From Oceanihabitans sediminis (GTDB taxonomy: Bacteria > Bacteroidota > Bacteroidia > Flavobacteriales > Flavobacteriaceae), in the NCBI RefSeq assembly GCF_003337215.1, contig NZ_QPIG01000006.1:35848-99847 (forward strand): a DNA stretch of 64,000 nt. Direction: 5' to 3'. The notes below the pieces were generated by a model. It made no database searches and had not been told where the DNA came from. It saw only the letters and a program-made list of their open reading frames with translations. The translations under genes and the position numbers were made by a program. Position 1 is the first letter of the stretch, and each line of letters begins with the position of its first letter. Shown here one piece after another: positions 1-12,300 of the stretch.

Positions 1-2276
1 ATATGGGGTTGTTGAAAAATCGGTAACTCGTGTTCCTGTTGCGTTTGCTATATAGGTAATAGTTGTTCCAGAGCAAATAGCTCCACTAACATCAGAAGTA
101 ATACTACTTATGGTCACTTTTTCGTTTATGGTAACCGCAGCTGTTGTGCTTTGTCCGCCACTGACTGCTATAGGAACTCCATTTTCATCTACATTACCCG
201 TTATCATACCATTAGTATCCAATTGACCTGTAGTAATGTTCCCTGCTGCTTCTAAAGCATCAAAACAGCCATCATTATCAGAATCGGTATCTAAATAATC
301 TGGAATACCATCTAAATCGGTATCACAAGAAATTTTAGCAAAATCCCCGAAAATAAGAATTTTACCATCTGGACCATCTGATGTAGCAGCACTTGTAAAC
401 GACACTCGCAATGCGCTAATCTCAGAACCTACCGGAGCCAAATCATCAATTTGAAAAAGTCCTACGAAAACAAACCCTGCACCAGAGGGATGCACCTTAT
501 GATTCGTATTAACATAATCGCCAGGGATAACTGTCAAATTTCCTAACACATTATTATCGCTATCTAAAGCTTCAATAAAATAACGGTTATTCCTTGTTCT
601 TTCGGTCACTGCAATAAAAATATCTCTGTTGGAAACAATAGGATTATTATAACTCACTGTATAACTATCTTGTGTGTAGTTTTTTCCGTCTAAAGAATGA
701 TATAAATTTAAATCTGCACTTTGGAATGCAGGTAAAGCATTATTGTCAAAATTAGGATTATTATTATAGTCGTTTATTTGAGTTCCATGATCTGTTATAT
801 ATACTTTACCATTAGAGTTTACACCACTGAATGAAGACACATAAACATCTGGTACTATAAAATAATTATAAGTACCGCCTTCTACTTCAATACTTTCCAA
901 AATGTGATTTGCGGTATGATCTAATCGATTTGGACTTGTTATATTCATAGTATATTCGGTTCCTTTATACGCGCCATCTTTACCGCTATCAACAAAAGGG
1001 CACTCATCTATATCCAAAATTCCATCATTATCATTATCTAAATCACAACTATCTACAATACCATCACCATCTGTATCAGTTCCCGTATTTACACTCAAAC
1101 TAATTGTAGCCATATTGCTTGGTTCTGCTATATCACAATTACCAATCTTTGTATCTTTTACTGTATAATTAAATTGAATATCCCCGGAAAACCCTGGGGT
1201 AAAAGTTAGTGATATCTCTCCGTTTACCGTATTTACACTAGCAGCAACTCCTGTTGGCACGTTAGATACTTGAACTGTGGTTGGATCTAAATTGTTTTCA
1301 AAATCCACATCATTTTCTAAGGGATTTATTACAACAGTTTCTGAAGCACAATATACCCCTTCTAAACTATCATCATGGGCTACTGGTGCAGCATCGAGGA
1401 CAAAACCTAAGCTTTCTAAAGCTATATTTGTTGAAGTTACTTGATCAATTTTAATTAACTCAGTACCGTTAAAATAATAAAAATTCCCTCTATTTGATGT
1501 AAATAAATTACCATCACTATCAAATGCTAAACCATCTGAATCTAGTTTAGTTGCAAATTCTGGTGTAACCTGACCATTTGTTAAATCTACACTAGCCACC
1601 CAATCATCACCATTCCCACCCCCGCCAAAACTGGCAGAAATATAAACTTTATCTTCACATGTATTATAGCCCATATCTTCGTTAGTCCCAATAGTAAAAT
1701 TGGTAGAACCGGGTGCCATCACTAAATCTATATGATCGTTACCTCCAAAGGCATCGGGCACAATTTGTCCAGTAGTAATATCGAATGCAAAAATAAAATC
1801 ATTTCCGCTAACACCATAGTAAATATTATCTTCAGTCCTAGTAATACCATTTACTTTTTCAACTACCCTACCATCGTTAAGAGAACCAAAAAGACCGATT
1901 CCCAGGGGTTGCACCCCTGCTGAAGGACTGTTAAATCATAGATATATACCCCGGATTCATTATTATTTGGATCATTGTATACAACGTACAAATTATCTCC
2001 TATCACAATACAATCTCTCGCTCTACCTGGAAGGTCGTCCGAACCATTATTTAAATTACCAATATAGATCCAAGTATTACCTCCACTCGTACTTGGGTTG
2101 GTACTCGTGTATACTTGATATGGTGCATTTTCATTTATAGTATAAGCAGCAAAGCCATAAGTATTAAATTGTGCATGTAAACTAGAGGTGAACATAAAAC
2201 AGATACTTAGAAAAATTATAAGATGTTGTGAACATTTATAATTGATATTTTTAGTTGCAAGTAGTATGGTATTCAT
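1..2276 (-). pseudogene. Large secreted surface protein with thrombospondin type 3 repeats; frame broken, 3' end outside window
   Basis: The ATG at 2276 opens a protein with a signal peptide ending near SSLHAQ. About 124 residues later the frame runs into sequence reading QQGCNPWES and stops at 1863. A second frame, free of stops from 1935 to base 1, continues the same style of protein (SLNDGRVVEKVNG onward), so one base seems to be missing or the reading frame shifted near 1903-1920. The second part has a beta-propeller-like start, a Cys-containing Ig/cadherin-like stretch, and Ca-binding type 3 repeats (DTDGDGIVDSCDLDNDNDG and DTDLDGIPDYLDTDSDNDG). Such proteins in Flavobacteriaceae are exported, often by the type IX system, but the C-terminal sorting domain would lie outside the window. 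It could be a real pseudogene, an assembly error in a G/C run, or recoded. Confidence 0.75.
1903..1919. repeat. GC-rich hairpin at the frame break
   Basis: CAGGGGT, three loop bases TGC, then ACCCCTG: a perfect 7-bp stem in an otherwise AT-rich gene. The reading frame of the surrounding surface-protein gene changes at this point. It resembles the short palindromic (REP-like) units mobilised by IS200-like RAYT transposases, but only one copy is visible here, so that origin is an inference. Confidence 0.45.
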
Positions 2277-2310
2277 AGGCTATATTCTTTTAGTTGAGAG
2301 GCTTAAGTCA

Positions 2311-2318
2311 CAAATATA
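2311..2318 (-). promoter_or_regulatory. Candidate -7 element for the surface-protein gene
   Basis: TATATTTG on the minus strand matches the Bacteroidota primary-sigma -7 consensus TAnnTTTG, 34 bases before the ATG at 2276. No clear -33 TTTG is seen. Confidence 0.4.
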
Positions 2319-2472
2319 ACTGATTTACTTAATAAACCATTTTTCAAATAAATTTTGATATAAACTATTCGTCAAAACGCTATTTATTGGGATAAAATCA
2401 AAACAATTCAAACCTAAAGCTTAACACACGAAAGAAATCCAAGCTACTTTAGAGATTTCAGAATTACTGCAT

Positions 2473-2480
2473 TATATTTG
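2473..2480 (+). promoter_or_regulatory. -7 promoter element of prfC
   Basis: TATATTTG fits TAnnTTTG, with a TTTA box 21 bases upstream (2448-2451). The ATG at 2496 lies 15 bases downstream. The upstream in-frame TTG at 2478 falls inside this element and so is unlikely to be the start codon. Confidence 0.6.
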
Positions 2481-2495
2481 CCGAAATTTATAATT

Positions 2496-4085
2496 ATGAA
2501 ATTTCAAGACGAAATCAACAGACGACGAACCTTTGGTATTATTGCTCACCCCGATGCCGGTAAAACAACATTAACCGAAAAATTACTTTTATTTGGTGGT
2601 GCTATTCAAGAAGCGGGAGCTGTAAAAAGCAATAAAATAAAAAAGGGCGCGACGAGTGATTTTATGGAAATTGAACGCCAGCGTGGGATTAGTGTAGCGA
2701 CTTCTGTTTTAGCTTTTGAATATGACGGTATAAAAATCAACATTTTAGATACGCCAGGACATAAGGATTTTGCTGAAGATACGTTTAGAACGCTAACCGC
2801 TGTAGATAGTGTTATTGTTGTTATTGACGTTGCTAAAGGAGTCGAAGAACAAACGGAAAAACTAGTAGAAGTTTGCCGTATGCGAGACATACCAATGATT
2901 GTATTTATAAACAAAATGGATCGAGAAGGTAAAGATGCCTTTGAATTGTTAGATGAAATTGAGCAAAAATTAGGTTTGCGTGTAGCACCATTAAGTTTCC
3001 CTATAGGTATGGGGTATGACTTTAAAGGAATTTATAATATTTGGGAGAAAAACATAAATTTATTTAGCGGAGATAGCCGTAAAAATATTGAAGAAACTAT
3101 TGAAATTTCGGATTTAAACTCTACGGAACTAAATAAATTAATAGGTGACAAAGCAGCTGAAACACTTCGTGAGGAAATAGAACTAGTAGAAGGGATTTAC
3201 CCAAGTTTTGATAATAAGGAGTATTTAGATGGCAGTTTGCAACCTGTATTTTTTGGTTCTGCATTAAATAGTTTTGGTGTAAGAGAATTATTAGATTGTT
3301 TTATAGAGATAGCCCCAAAACCTAGACCTAAGCAAAGTGAAGAGCGTTTAGTTCAGCCTGATGAAAAAGATTTTACTGGTTTTGTTTTTAAAATTCATGC
3401 CAATATGGACCCTAATCATAGAAATCGATTGGCATTTATAAAAATAGTTTCTGGAGAATTTAAGCGTAACACCACCTACCTACATGTTAGACACAATAAA
3501 AAGGTAAAATTTTCGAGCCCGAATGCCTTCTTTGCAGAAAAAAAAGAGATAGTTGACATCTCTTATCCTGGAGATATTGTAGGCTTACAAGACACTGGAA
3601 CCTTTAAAATTGGTGATACTTTAACAGAAGGCGAAATACTAAATTATAAGGGAGTTCCTAGTTTCTCTCCAGAACACTTTAGATATATTAATAATGCAGA
3701 CCCATTAAAATCAAAGCAGTTATACAAAGGTATTGACCAGCTCATGGATGAAGGAGTTGCCCAGTTGTTCACACTAGAACTTAACGGAAGAAAGGTAATA
3801 GGAACCGTTGGAGCTTTACAATATGAAGTAATTCAGTATAGATTAGAGCATGAATATGGTGCTAAATGTACTTATGAAAACTTAAATGTTTTTAAAGCAT
3901 GTTGGATTGAAGCGGAAGACGAAAAAAGCGAAGAATACAAGGATTTTTTAAGAGTAAAACAACGTTTTCTTGCAAAAGATAAAAGAGGTCAATTAGTATT
4001 TTTAGCAGATTCTGCTTTTTCATTACAAATGACGCAACAAAAATATCCAAGCTTAAAATTTCACTTTGTAAGTGAGTTTAATTAG
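2496..4085 (+). CDS. prfC: Peptide chain release factor 3
   Basis: RF3 is the translational GTPase that recycles RF1/RF2 from the ribosome after peptide release. The G domain shows the P-loop HPDAGKTT, switch I ERQRGISVATS, DTPGHKDF and NKMDREG, followed by domain II and a C-terminal RF3 domain. From the ATG at 2496 the protein is 529 residues, the usual family length. The longer reading from TTG 2478 would add six residues encoded by promoter sequence. It is a single gene, transcribed away from the surface-protein gene and convergent with the DUF3467 gene, with a two-way terminator between them. Identification is firm. Confidence 0.96.
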   Translation: MKFQDEINRRRTFGIIAHPDAGKTTLTEKLLLFGGAIQEAGAVKSNKIKKGATSDFMEIERQRGISVATSVLAFEYDGIKINILDTPGHKDFAEDTFRTLTAVDSVIVVIDVAKGVEEQTEKLVEVCRMRDIPMIVFINKMDREGKDAFELLDEIEQKLGLRVAPLSFPIGMGYDFKGIYNIWEKNINLFSGDSRKNIEETIEISDLNSTELNKLIGDKAAETLREEIELVEGIYPSFDNKEYLDGSLQPVFFGSALNSFGVRELLDCFIEIAPKPRPKQSEERLVQPDEKDFTGFVFKIHANMDPNHRNRLAFIKIVSGEFKRNTTYLHVRHNKKVKFSSPNAFFAEKKEIVDISYPGDIVGLQDTGTFKIGDTLTEGEILNYKGVPSFSPEHFRYINNADPLKSKQLYKGIDQLMDEGVAQLFTLELNGRKVIGTVGALQYEVIQYRLEHEYGAKCTYENLNVFKACWIEAEDEKSEEYKDFLRVKQRFLAKDKRGQLVFLADSAFSLQMTQQKYPSLKFHFVSEFN

Positions 4086-4302
4086 AATAAAACCTCATTT
4101 AAGAGTGTTTTAAAGTATTTTAAAACTTTTTAGTCATATTACATATGCGATCTCTGTAAGTCGCTAAAAAGCAACTGTAAATAATTCGTTTTTCTAGACG
4201 CTATCAATTTAAGTTATAATTATCATCTAAATAAATAAACTTAATTTATAAATCACTTTTCATTAAAGTAAAAAAACTATTAGCTAGATTTTGGCTATTT
4301 AT

Positions 4303-4342
4303 AAAAAAATCCCTTTATAAATTTTATAAAGGGATTTTTTTT
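4303..4342. terminator. Bidirectional intrinsic terminator between prfC and DUF3467
   Basis: A 12-bp perfect stem (4309-4320 with 4324-4335, loop ATT) is flanked by A-run and T-run, so it can serve plus-strand prfC and minus-strand DUF3467 transcripts. Confidence 0.8.
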
Positions 4343-4351
4343 ACTTCTATT

Positions 4352-4402
4352 TTAAGCTTCTCCGGTTGGTCCGAAGTTTAACGGAATTGGAGGTTGCTCA
4401 TA
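4352..4402 (-). pseudogene. Duplicated 3' tail of the DUF3467 gene (51 bp remnant)
   Basis: The 51 bases repeat the last 17 codons of the adjacent DUF3467 gene (4460-4510), from the Tyr of YEQPP through the stop. There are five differences, in codons for Ile, Pro, Leu, Asn and Thr, and all are synonymous third-position changes. The sequence upstream of the remnant has no similarity to the gene. A 10-bp inverted repeat with one bulge (GAGGTTGCTCA at 4390-4400, TGAGCACCTC shortly after) follows its edge. It reads as the surviving end of a second DUF3467 gene, or as a copied tail later diverged. Confidence 0.75.
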
Positions 4403-4459
4403 AAAAAATATTTTGAGCACCTCTAATACAAAAAGCAAATTAGTTTTTAAGCTAGAAAA

Positions 4460-4777
4460 TTAAGCTTCTCCAGTTGGTCCGAAATTCAAAGGTATTGGAG
4501 GTTGCTCATAATCTTTGATTTCACCATGTGCATTTTCAAACTTTGCTACGTTATCGCTTAAAGCTTTCATTAAACGCTTAGCGTGTTGTGGCGTTAAAAT
4601 TATTCTAGATTTCACCTTACTTTTTGGTGTTCCAGGCATAATACTAACAAAGTCTACTACAAATTCTGAAACGGAGTGATTAATTATTGCTAGGTTAGAA
4701 TAAGTGCCTTCTGCTACTTTTTCGTCTAACTCAATATTAATTTGTCCGGGTTTTTTCTTGTTTTTATCTTCTGCCAT
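4460..4777 (-). CDS. DUF3467 family protein
   Basis: A 105-residue soluble, charged protein matching the DUF3467 family common in Bacteroidota. It has a Lys-rich N-terminus, a core with SEFVVDFVSIMPG, then RIILTPQHAKRLMKALSDN, which is the conserved helix of the family, and an acidic/proline tail ending PIPLNFGPTGEA. Function is unknown. It sits 149 bases downstream of rpoC on the same strand with a strong hairpin between, so it may be expressed partly by read-through from the rpo operon. The ATG at 4777 is the only good start. A duplicate of its tail lies immediately downstream. Confidence 0.85.
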   Translation of the reverse strand: MAEDKNKKKPGQINIELDEKVAEGTYSNLAIINHSVSEFVVDFVSIMPGTPKSKVKSRIILTPQHAKRLMKALSDNVAKFENAHGEIKDYEQPPIPLNFGPTGEA

Positions 4778-4834
4778 TATATTCTTATTTATGCTTCCGT
4801 AGAAACGAAAGTCTTATTAGTTATTCTTTTAAAC

Positions 4835-4862
4835 AAAGAATCCTGCTAGTGCAGGATTCTTT
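4835..4862 (-). terminator. Hairpin terminator after rpoC
   Basis: Perfect 12-bp stem (4835-4846 with 4851-4862), loop TAGT. The T-tract on the minus-strand side is weak, so termination may be partial and allow DUF3467 expression. Confidence 0.7.
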
Positions 4863-4926
4863 CATATATTTATAATTATCTCCTTAAAGAGATCCTGAAA
4901 TTTCAGGTTAAACTAGAAATTCTAGC

Positions 4927-7900
4927 TTAATTATAATTCACTTCTTCTTTGTTTTGCATCATTTGATCAAACTCTGCTTTAGAACCTACTAAAATGTTAT
5001 CGTATGTACGCATTCCTGTTCCTGCTGGAATTCTGTGTCCTACAATTACATTTTCTTTAAGTCCTTCTAAAGTATCAATCTTACCAGCTACAGCTGCCTC
5101 ATTTAACACTTTTGTAGTTTCCTGGAAGGAAGCTGCAGATATAAATGATTTAGTTTGTAACGAAGCTCTTGTAATACCTTGTAAGATAGGTGTAGCAGTT
5201 GCTGGTCTTGCGTCTCTAGCTTCTACTAAAGCTTTATCTTCACGACGTAATATAGAGTTTTCGTCTCTTAACTGTCTAGTTGTAATGATTTGTCCTTCTT
5301 TTAATGTTGCAGAATCACCAGCATTTTCAACTACTTTCATTCCGAAAATTTCGTCATTTTCTTCAATAAAATCTGCTTTATGTACTAGTTGGTCTTCTAA
5401 GAAGATTGTATCACCAGAATCAATAATTCTAACTTTACGCATCATTTGTCTTACAACAACCTCGAAGTGCTTATCGTTAATCTTCACCCCTTGTAAACGA
5501 TATACTTCTTGTACTTCGTTTACTAAGTATTGTTGTACTGCAGAAGGTCCTTTGATATTTAAAATATCGTTAGGAGTAATAGAACCATCAGATAATGGCA
5601 TACCAGCTTTAATAAAGTCATTTTCTTGAACAAGAATCTGGCTTGATAATTTAACTAAGTATTTTTTAACGTCTCCTAATTTAGACTCTACAATAATCTC
5701 ACGATTACCTCTCTTGATTTTTCCAAAAGATACAACACCATCAATAGCACTTACTACTGCAGGGTTTGAAGGGTTACGAGCTTCAAATAACTCTGTTACA
5801 CGAGGTAAACCTCCTGTAATATCCCCAGATTTAGCAGATTTACGTGGTATCTTAACTAATACTTTACCAATATTAACTTTTTCACCATCGTCAATCATAA
5901 TGTGTGCTCCAACTGGTAAGTTGTAAGAACGCATTACTTCTCCTTTAGAATCTTCAACGTGAAGGGTTGGTATAAGTTTCTTATTTCTAGATTCTGAAAT
6001 TACTTTTTCTTGGAATCCTGTTTGCTCATCAATTTCTACTTGATAAGTAACACCTTGTTCGATATTTTCATATCTTACTTTTCCTGCGAATTCAGAAATA
6101 ATTACACCGTTATATGGATCCCACTTACAAGCTACATCTCCTTTCTTCATTTTATCTCCACTCTTAATGTAGATAAACGATCCGTAAGGAATATTGTTAG
6201 TACTTAAAGTGATTCCTGTTTTCTCATCCACTAAACGAAGTTCAGATGTACGAGAGATAACAACATCTACTGGGTTACCTTCGTTATCAACACCTTGTAC
6301 CGTTTTCAATTCATCGATTTCTGCAATACCGTCAAATTTAACAGCAAGTTTATTATCTTCTGAAATGTTTCCTGCAATACCTCCCACGTGGAAAGTACGT
6401 AGTGTTAACTGTGTACCAGGCTCTCCAATTGATTGTGCTGCCACAACTCCTACTGCTTCACCTCTTTGTACCATCTTACCGGTAGCTAAGTTTCTTCCGT
6501 AACATTTAGCACAGATTCCTTTTTTAGCTTCACAACTTAATGGTGAACGAGCTTCTACTTTATCTATAGGTGAGTTTTCAATTGTTTTTGCAATTTCGTC
6601 TGTAATCATTTCGTTTGCAGCAACAATTAACTCATCTGTTAAAGGATTGTATATATCGTTTAATGAAATACGACCTTCAATTCTTTCTTTTAAGCTTTCA
6701 ACTTCTTCATCATTCTTTTTAAGTGCAGTAATTTCTACACCTCTTAAAGTACCACAGTCTTCTGTATTTACAATTACATCTTGAGATACATCTACTAAAC
6801 GACGAGTTAGGTATCCTGCATCGGCAGTTTTAAGTGCTGTATCGGCAAGACCTTTACGAGCACCGTGAGTAGAGATAAAGTATTCTAAAATTGAAAGACC
6901 TTCTTTAAAGTTAGAAAGAATTGGATTTTCAATAATTTCTCCACCACCTGCTGTAGATTTTTTAGGCTTAGCCATTAATCCACGCATACCGGTTAACTGA
7001 CGAATCTGTTCTTTAGATCCACGCGCACCAGAATCAAGCATCATATATACCGAGTTGAATCCTTGTTGGTCTTCACGGATACGTTTCATAGACAATTCTG
7101 TCAATTCTGCGTTTGTTGAAGTCCAAATATCAATAACTTGGTTATAACGTTCGTTGTTTGTTATAAGTCCCATGTTATAGTTAGCAGAAATACCTTCAAC
7201 TAAGCCATTCGCTTTGTCGATCATAGCCTGCTTTTCTGGTGGGATAATAATATCTCCTAAACTGAAAGATAATCCACCTTTAAATGCGTAATTATAACCT
7301 AAACTTTTGATTTCATCTAAGAAAGCTCCAGTTTCTGGTACAGAAGTAACTTTTAAAATATCACCGATAATGTTTCTAAGTGATTTTTTAGTTAATACTT
7401 CGTTTATAAATCCTGCTGCTTCTGGTACTTTCTCGTTAAAGATTACACGTCCAACAGTAGTTTCTATAATTTTTGTTACTAATTCTCCATCTTCGTTTAA
7501 GTCTTTCGCTCTTACTTTAATAGAAGCGTTTAAGTCTACACGTTTTTCGTTGTAAGCTATTGTTACTTCTTCTGCAGAATAGAAAGTTAAACCTTCACCT
7601 TTTACTTTTACTGTATCTGTAGATTTACGTAACTTAGTCATATAATAAAGACCAAGTACCATATCTTGAGAAGGTACAGCTACTGGTGAACCATTAGCAG
7701 GGTTTAAGATATTATGAGAACCTAACATTAATAGTTGACACTCTAAAATAGCTTCTGGCCCTAATGGTAAATGCACCGCCATTTGATCTCCATCGAAATC
7801 GGCGTTAAATGCAGTACACACTAATGGGTGTAATTGAATTGCTTTCCCTTCAATTAATTTTGGTTGGAAAGCTTGTATACCAAGCCTGTGTAATGTAGGG

Positions 7901-9228
7901 GCACGGTTTAAAAGAACTGGATGTCCTTTTATCACGTTTTCTAAGATATCCCATACTACTGGCTCTCTTTTATCTATAATCTTTTTGGCAGACTTAACTG
8001 TTTTTACAATACCTCTTTCAATTAATTTTCTAATTACAAAAGGTTTGTACAGCTCGGCAGCCATATTTTTTGGTAAACCACACTCGAATAATTTTAATTC
8101 TGGTCCTACAACAATTACAGAACGAGCAGAATAATCAACACGCTTACCAAGTAAGTTTTGACGGAAACGTCCTTGCTTACCTTTAAGCGAATCTGATAAA
8201 GATTTAAGTGGTCTGTTAGAATCTGTTTTTACTGCAGATGATTTACGTGTGTTATCTAATAAAGAATCTACAGACTCTTGTAACATACGTTTCTCATTAC
8301 GTAAAATAACTTCTGGTGCTTTTATTTCAACTAATCTCTTAAGACGGTTGTTTCTAATAATTACACGACGGTATAAGTCATTTAAATCTGAAGTTGCAAA
8401 ACGACCTCCATCTAGTGGCACTAGTGGACGTAATTCTGGCGGAATAATAGGAATAACTTTAAGTACCATCCATTCTGGACGATTCTCTCTATTTTCATTA
8501 GACTCTCTAAGAGCTTCAACTACTTGTAAACGTTTTAAAGCTTCCGTTTTACGTTGTTTAGACGTTTCGGTATTTGCTTTATGACGTAACTCATAAGATA
8601 AAGATTCTAAGTCTATTCTAGCTAATAAATCTATAATACACTCAGCTCCCATTTTAGCAATAAACTTATTTGGGTCTGTATCTTCTAGATATTGGTTGTC
8701 TTGTGGAAGCGTTTCAAGAATATTTAAGTATTCTTCTTCTGTTAAGAAGTCCATTTTTTGTAATGGTTCTCCTTCTACTCCTTTAGCAATACCTGGTTGA
8801 ATTACTACGTAACGTTCGTAGTAAATAATCATATCTAATTTCTTAGAAGGTAAACCTAAAAGGTAACCAATTTTGTTTGGTAACGAACGGAAGTACCAGA
8901 TATGTGCTACAGGAACCACTAAATTAATGTGTCCTACTCTATCTCTACGTACTTTCTTTTCTGTTACTTCTACACCACAACGATCACATACAATTCCCTT
9001 GTAGCGAATACGCTTATATTTACCACAAGCACATTCGTAATCCTTTACAGGACCAAAAATACGCTCACAGAATAAACCGTCACGTTCTGGTTTATGTGTT
9101 CGATAATTGATAGTTTCTGGCTTTAAAACCTCACCTCTAGACTCTGCTAAAATAGATTCTGGTGAAGCTAAACCAATGGAGATTTTATTAAATCTCTTTA
9201 CTGTGTTCTTATCTTGTTTTCTTGCCAT
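4927..9228 (-). CDS. rpoC: DNA-directed RNA polymerase subunit beta'
   Basis: The largest RNA polymerase subunit, 1433 residues, normal for Bacteroidota. The N-terminal zinc ribbon uses Cys 66, 68, 81 and 84. The catalytic loop NADFDGD near residues 475-481 supplies the three aspartates that hold the active-site Mg. A second Cys cluster (EDCGTL, then [11 protein letters not shown]) lies in the middle of the protein, followed by the trigger-loop region with [17 protein letters not shown]. It starts with ATG at 9228, 80 bases after rpoB. The gap holds a short CAGTCT triple direct repeat and no clear promoter, so it is cotranscribed with rpoB. Confidence 0.98.
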   Translation of the reverse strand: MARKQDKNTVKRFNKISIGLASPESILAESRGEVLKPETINYRTHKPERDGLFCERIFGPVKDYECACGKYKRIRYKGIVCDRCGVEVTEKKVRRDRVGHINLVVPVAHIWYFRSLPNKIGYLLGLPSKKLDMIIYYERYVVIQPGIAKGVEGEPLQKMDFLTEEEYLNILETLPQDNQYLEDTDPNKFIAKMGAECIIDLLARIDLESLSYELRHKANTETSKQRKTEALKRLQVVEALRESNENRENRPEWMVLKVIPIIPPELRPLVPLDGGRFATSDLNDLYRRVIIRNNRLKRLVEIKAPEVILRNEKRMLQESVDSLLDNTRKSSAVKTDSNRPLKSLSDSLKGKQGRFRQNLLGKRVDYSARSVIVVGPELKLFECGLPKNMAAELYKPFVIRKLIERGIVKTVKSAKKIIDKREPVVWDILENVIKGHPVLLNRAPTLHRLGIQAFQPKLIEGKAIQLHPLVCTAFNADFDGDQMAVHLPLGPEAILECQLLMLGSHNILNPANGSPVAVPSQDMVLGLYYMTKLRKSTDTVKVKGEGLTFYSAEEVTIAYNEKRVDLNASIKVRAKDLNEDGELVTKIIETTVGRVIFNEKVPEAAGFINEVLTKKSLRNIIGDILKVTSVPETGAFLDEIKSLGYNYAFKGGLSFSLGDIIIPPEKQAMIDKANGLVEGISANYNMGLITNNERYNQVIDIWTSTNAELTELSMKRIREDQQGFNSVYMMLDSGARGSKEQIRQLTGMRGLMAKPKKSTAGGGEIIENPILSNFKEGLSILEYFISTHGARKGLADTALKTADAGYLTRRLVDVSQDVIVNTEDCGTLRGVEITALKKNDEEVESLKERIEGRISLNDIYNPLTDELIVAANEMITDEIAKTIENSPIDKVEARSPLSCEAKKGICAKCYGRNLATGKMVQRGEAVGVVAAQSIGEPGTQLTLRTFHVGGIAGNISEDNKLAVKFDGIAEIDELKTVQGVDNEGNPVDVVISRTSELRLVDEKTGITLSTNNIPYGSFIYIKSGDKMKKGDVACKWDPYNGVIISEFAGKVRYENIEQGVTYQVEIDEQTGFQEKVISESRNKKLIPTLHVEDSKGEVMRSYNLPVGAHIMIDDGEKVNIGKVLVKIPRKSAKSGDITGGLPRVTELFEARNPSNPAVVSAIDGVVSFGKIKRGNREIIVESKLGDVKKYLVKLSSQILVQENDFIKAGMPLSDGSITPNDILNIKGPSAVQQYLVNEVQEVYRLQGVKINDKHFEVVVRQMMRKVRIIDSGDTIFLEDQLVHKADFIEENDEIFGMKVVENAGDSATLKEGQIITTRQLRDENSILRREDKALVEARDARPATATPILQGITRASLQTKSFISAASFQETTKVLNEAAVAGKIDTLEGLKENVIVGHRIPAGTGMRTYDNILVGSKAEFDQMMQNKEEVNYN

Positions 9229-9308
9229 TTCTTTTAGTATTCAGTCTCAGTCTCAGTATTTTGTTTGATTTTACACGAACAGAATACTGCGACTTCATAC
9301 TATTTTTA

Positions 9309-12300
9309 TTATTCCTCTAATCTAATGTCTAATCCTAAACCTTTTAATTCATGCATTAATACATTGAATGATTCAGGTAATCCTGGATCTGGCATTGGTT
9401 CACCTTTTACGATAGCTTCGTAAGTTTTAGCTCTACCAATTACATCATCAGATTTAACTGTCAATATTTCTCTTAATGTTGCTGATGCACCATAAGCTTC
9501 TAATGCCCAAACCTCCATTTCACCAAAACGTTGACCTCCAAATTGTGCTTTACCACCAAGAGGTTGTTGTGTAATAAGTGAGTATGGTCCAATAGAACGA
9601 GCGTGCATTTTATCATCCACCATATGTCCTAGTTTCAACATATAGATAACCCCAACAGTTGCTGGTTGGTCAAAACGATCTCCTGTACCACCATCATATA
9701 AATATGTGTGACCATATCTTGGGATTCCTGCTTCATCTGTAAGTGCGTTGATATCATCTATTTCAGCACCATCAAAAATTGGCGTAGCATAAGTACGTCC
9801 TAATTTTTGTCCAGCCCATCCTAATACAGTTTCATAGATCTGACCAATGTTCATACGAGAAGGTACACCAAGTGGGTTTAATACGATATCCACTGGAGTT
9901 CCGTCTTCTAAGAAAGGCATATCTTCTTGACGAACGATACGGGCAACAATACCTTTGTTACCGTGACGTCCTGCCATTTTATCACCTACTTTTAGTTTAC
10001 GCTTTTTAGCAACATATACTTTTGCTAATTTGATGATTCCTGAAGGTAATTCATCTCCTACAGAAATAGTAAACTTCTCACGTCTTAATGAACCTTGTAA
10101 GTCGTTTTCTTTAATCTTATAGTTGTGAATTAAATCAGCAACTAACTTATTGGTCTTGTCATCTGTTGTCCAAGTACCAGAAGTTAAGTGTGTATAATCA
10201 TCTACAGCGTTTAACATTTTAAGTGTATATTTCTTTCCTTTTGGAAGTACTTCTTCACCTAAATCGTTAAATACACCTTGCGCAGTTTTACCGTTAACAA
10301 GAGCGAAAAGTTTTTCAACTAACACGTCTTGTAATTCTGCAAACTTTGTATGATATAATGCTTCTAATTTTGCAATATCTTCTTTGTCTTGTGCACGTTT
10401 ACGCTTGTCTTTTATAGCTCTTGCGAATAACTTCTTGTTAATAACAACACCGTGTAATGATGGTGAAGCTTTTAACGAAGCATCTTTTACATCTCCAGCT
10501 TTATCTCCAAAGATTGCACGTAATAATTTTTCTTCTGGAGTTGGATCTGATTCCCCTTTTGGTGTAATTTTTCCGATAAGGATATCACCTGGTTTTACCT
10601 CTGCTCCAACACGAATCATTCCGTTTTCATCTAAGTCTTTTGTAGCTTCTTCAGAAACGTTAGGGATATCATTAGTTAATTCTTCATTACCTAACTTAGT
10701 ATCTCTTACTTCTAATGAATACTCATCAATATGAATAGATGTAAAAATATCTTCACGAACTACTTTTTCTGAAATTACGATAGCATCCTCAAAGTTATAC
10801 CCTTTCCAAGGCATAAACGCAACCTTCATGTTTCTACCTAATGCTAATTCTCCGTTTTCAGTAGCATAACCTTCACTTAAAACTTGTCCTTTTTTAACTT
10901 TATCTCCTTTTTTAACAATTGGTTTCAAGTTGATACTTGTACCTTGGTTTGTTTTTCTGAATTTTGTTAAAGGATATGTTTTAGTATCAGAGTCGAAGCT
11001 TACTTTAGCTTCATCTTCTGTACGGTCATATTTAATTACTATTTCATTTGCATCAACATATTGTACAACTCCTGTTCCTTCTGCATTAATAAGTACACGT
11101 GAATCTGAAGCCACACGACGCTCAAGACCAGTTCCTACAATAGGAGCTTGTGGGCGTAATAATGGTACAGCTTGACGCATCATGTTAGATCCCATCAGGG
11201 CTCTGTTGGCATCATCATGCTCTAAGAATGGAATTAACGAAGCTGAAATAGAAGATATTTGGTTTGGTGCAACATCTGTATAGTGAATCTCTTTAGGATC
11301 GATAACAGGGAAATCACCTTCCATACGAGCAATTACTCTATCGTGAAGTATTTTTCCTGTTTCATCAACTTTTACAGTTGCTTGTGCAATTAACTTATCT
11401 TCTTCTTCTTCTGCGCTTAAATATGTTGGCTCACTTTTAATGTCTACAACACCATCTGTTACTTTTCTATATGGAGTTTCAATGAATCCCATAGAGTTCA
11501 CTTTTGCAAATACTGAAAGTGAAGAAATAAGACCAATGTTTGGTCCCTCTGGTGTTTCAATAGGACAAAGTCTTCCGTAGTGCGTATAGTGAACGTCACG
11601 TACCTCGAACCCTGCTCTTTCACGTGATAAACCTCCTGGTCCTAATGCCGAAAGACGACGCTTATGCGTGATCTCTGCAAGAGGGTTCGTTTGGTCCATA
11701 AACTGTGAAAGTTGGTTTGTTCCAAAGAAAGAATTAATTACAGAAGACAATGTCTTTGCATTAATTAAGTCAATTGGAGTAAACACCTCGTTATCACGAA
11801 CGTTCATACGCTCACGAATAGTACGAGCCATACGAGCTAAACCAACACCAAATTGTTGAGATAATTGCTCACCAACTGTACGTACACGACGGTTAGATAA
11901 GTGATCAATATCATCAATCTCTGCTTTAGAGTTAATAAGCTCGATTAAATATTTAATGATAGTAATGATATCTTCTTTGGTAAGCACTTGCTTGTCCATT
12001 CCAATATCAAGACCTAATTTCTTGTTCATTCTATAACGTCCAACTTCTCCTAAAGAGTAGCGTTGATCACTAAAGAATAATTTATCAATAATACCACGTG
12101 CAGTCTCCTCATCTGGCGGCTCTGCATTACGTAGTTGTCTATAAATATGTTCTACAGCTTCTTTTTCAGAGTTTGTAGGGTCTTTTTGAAGCGTGTTATG
12201 AATAATAGCATAATCTCCTTGTTCCGCACTTTCTTTATGTAAAAGAATTGTTTTTACATTAGCTTCAAGAATTTCTTCTATATTATCTTTTTCTAAAACG

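Noticed and set aside
1903..1919. Programmed frameshift at the hairpin
   Set aside because: The sequence does not fit a standard slippery heptamer, and the hairpin overlaps the shift point instead of following it, so error or mutation is more likely.
2478..2496. prfC start at the upstream TTG
   Set aside because: The TTG lies within the -7 promoter element, and the ATG at 2496 gives the normal RF3 N-terminus.
5000..12000. Long plus-strand open frames opposite rpoC and rpoB
   Set aside because: They lie antisense to highly conserved polymerase codons, have no promoter or start context, and their composition follows the opposite gene.
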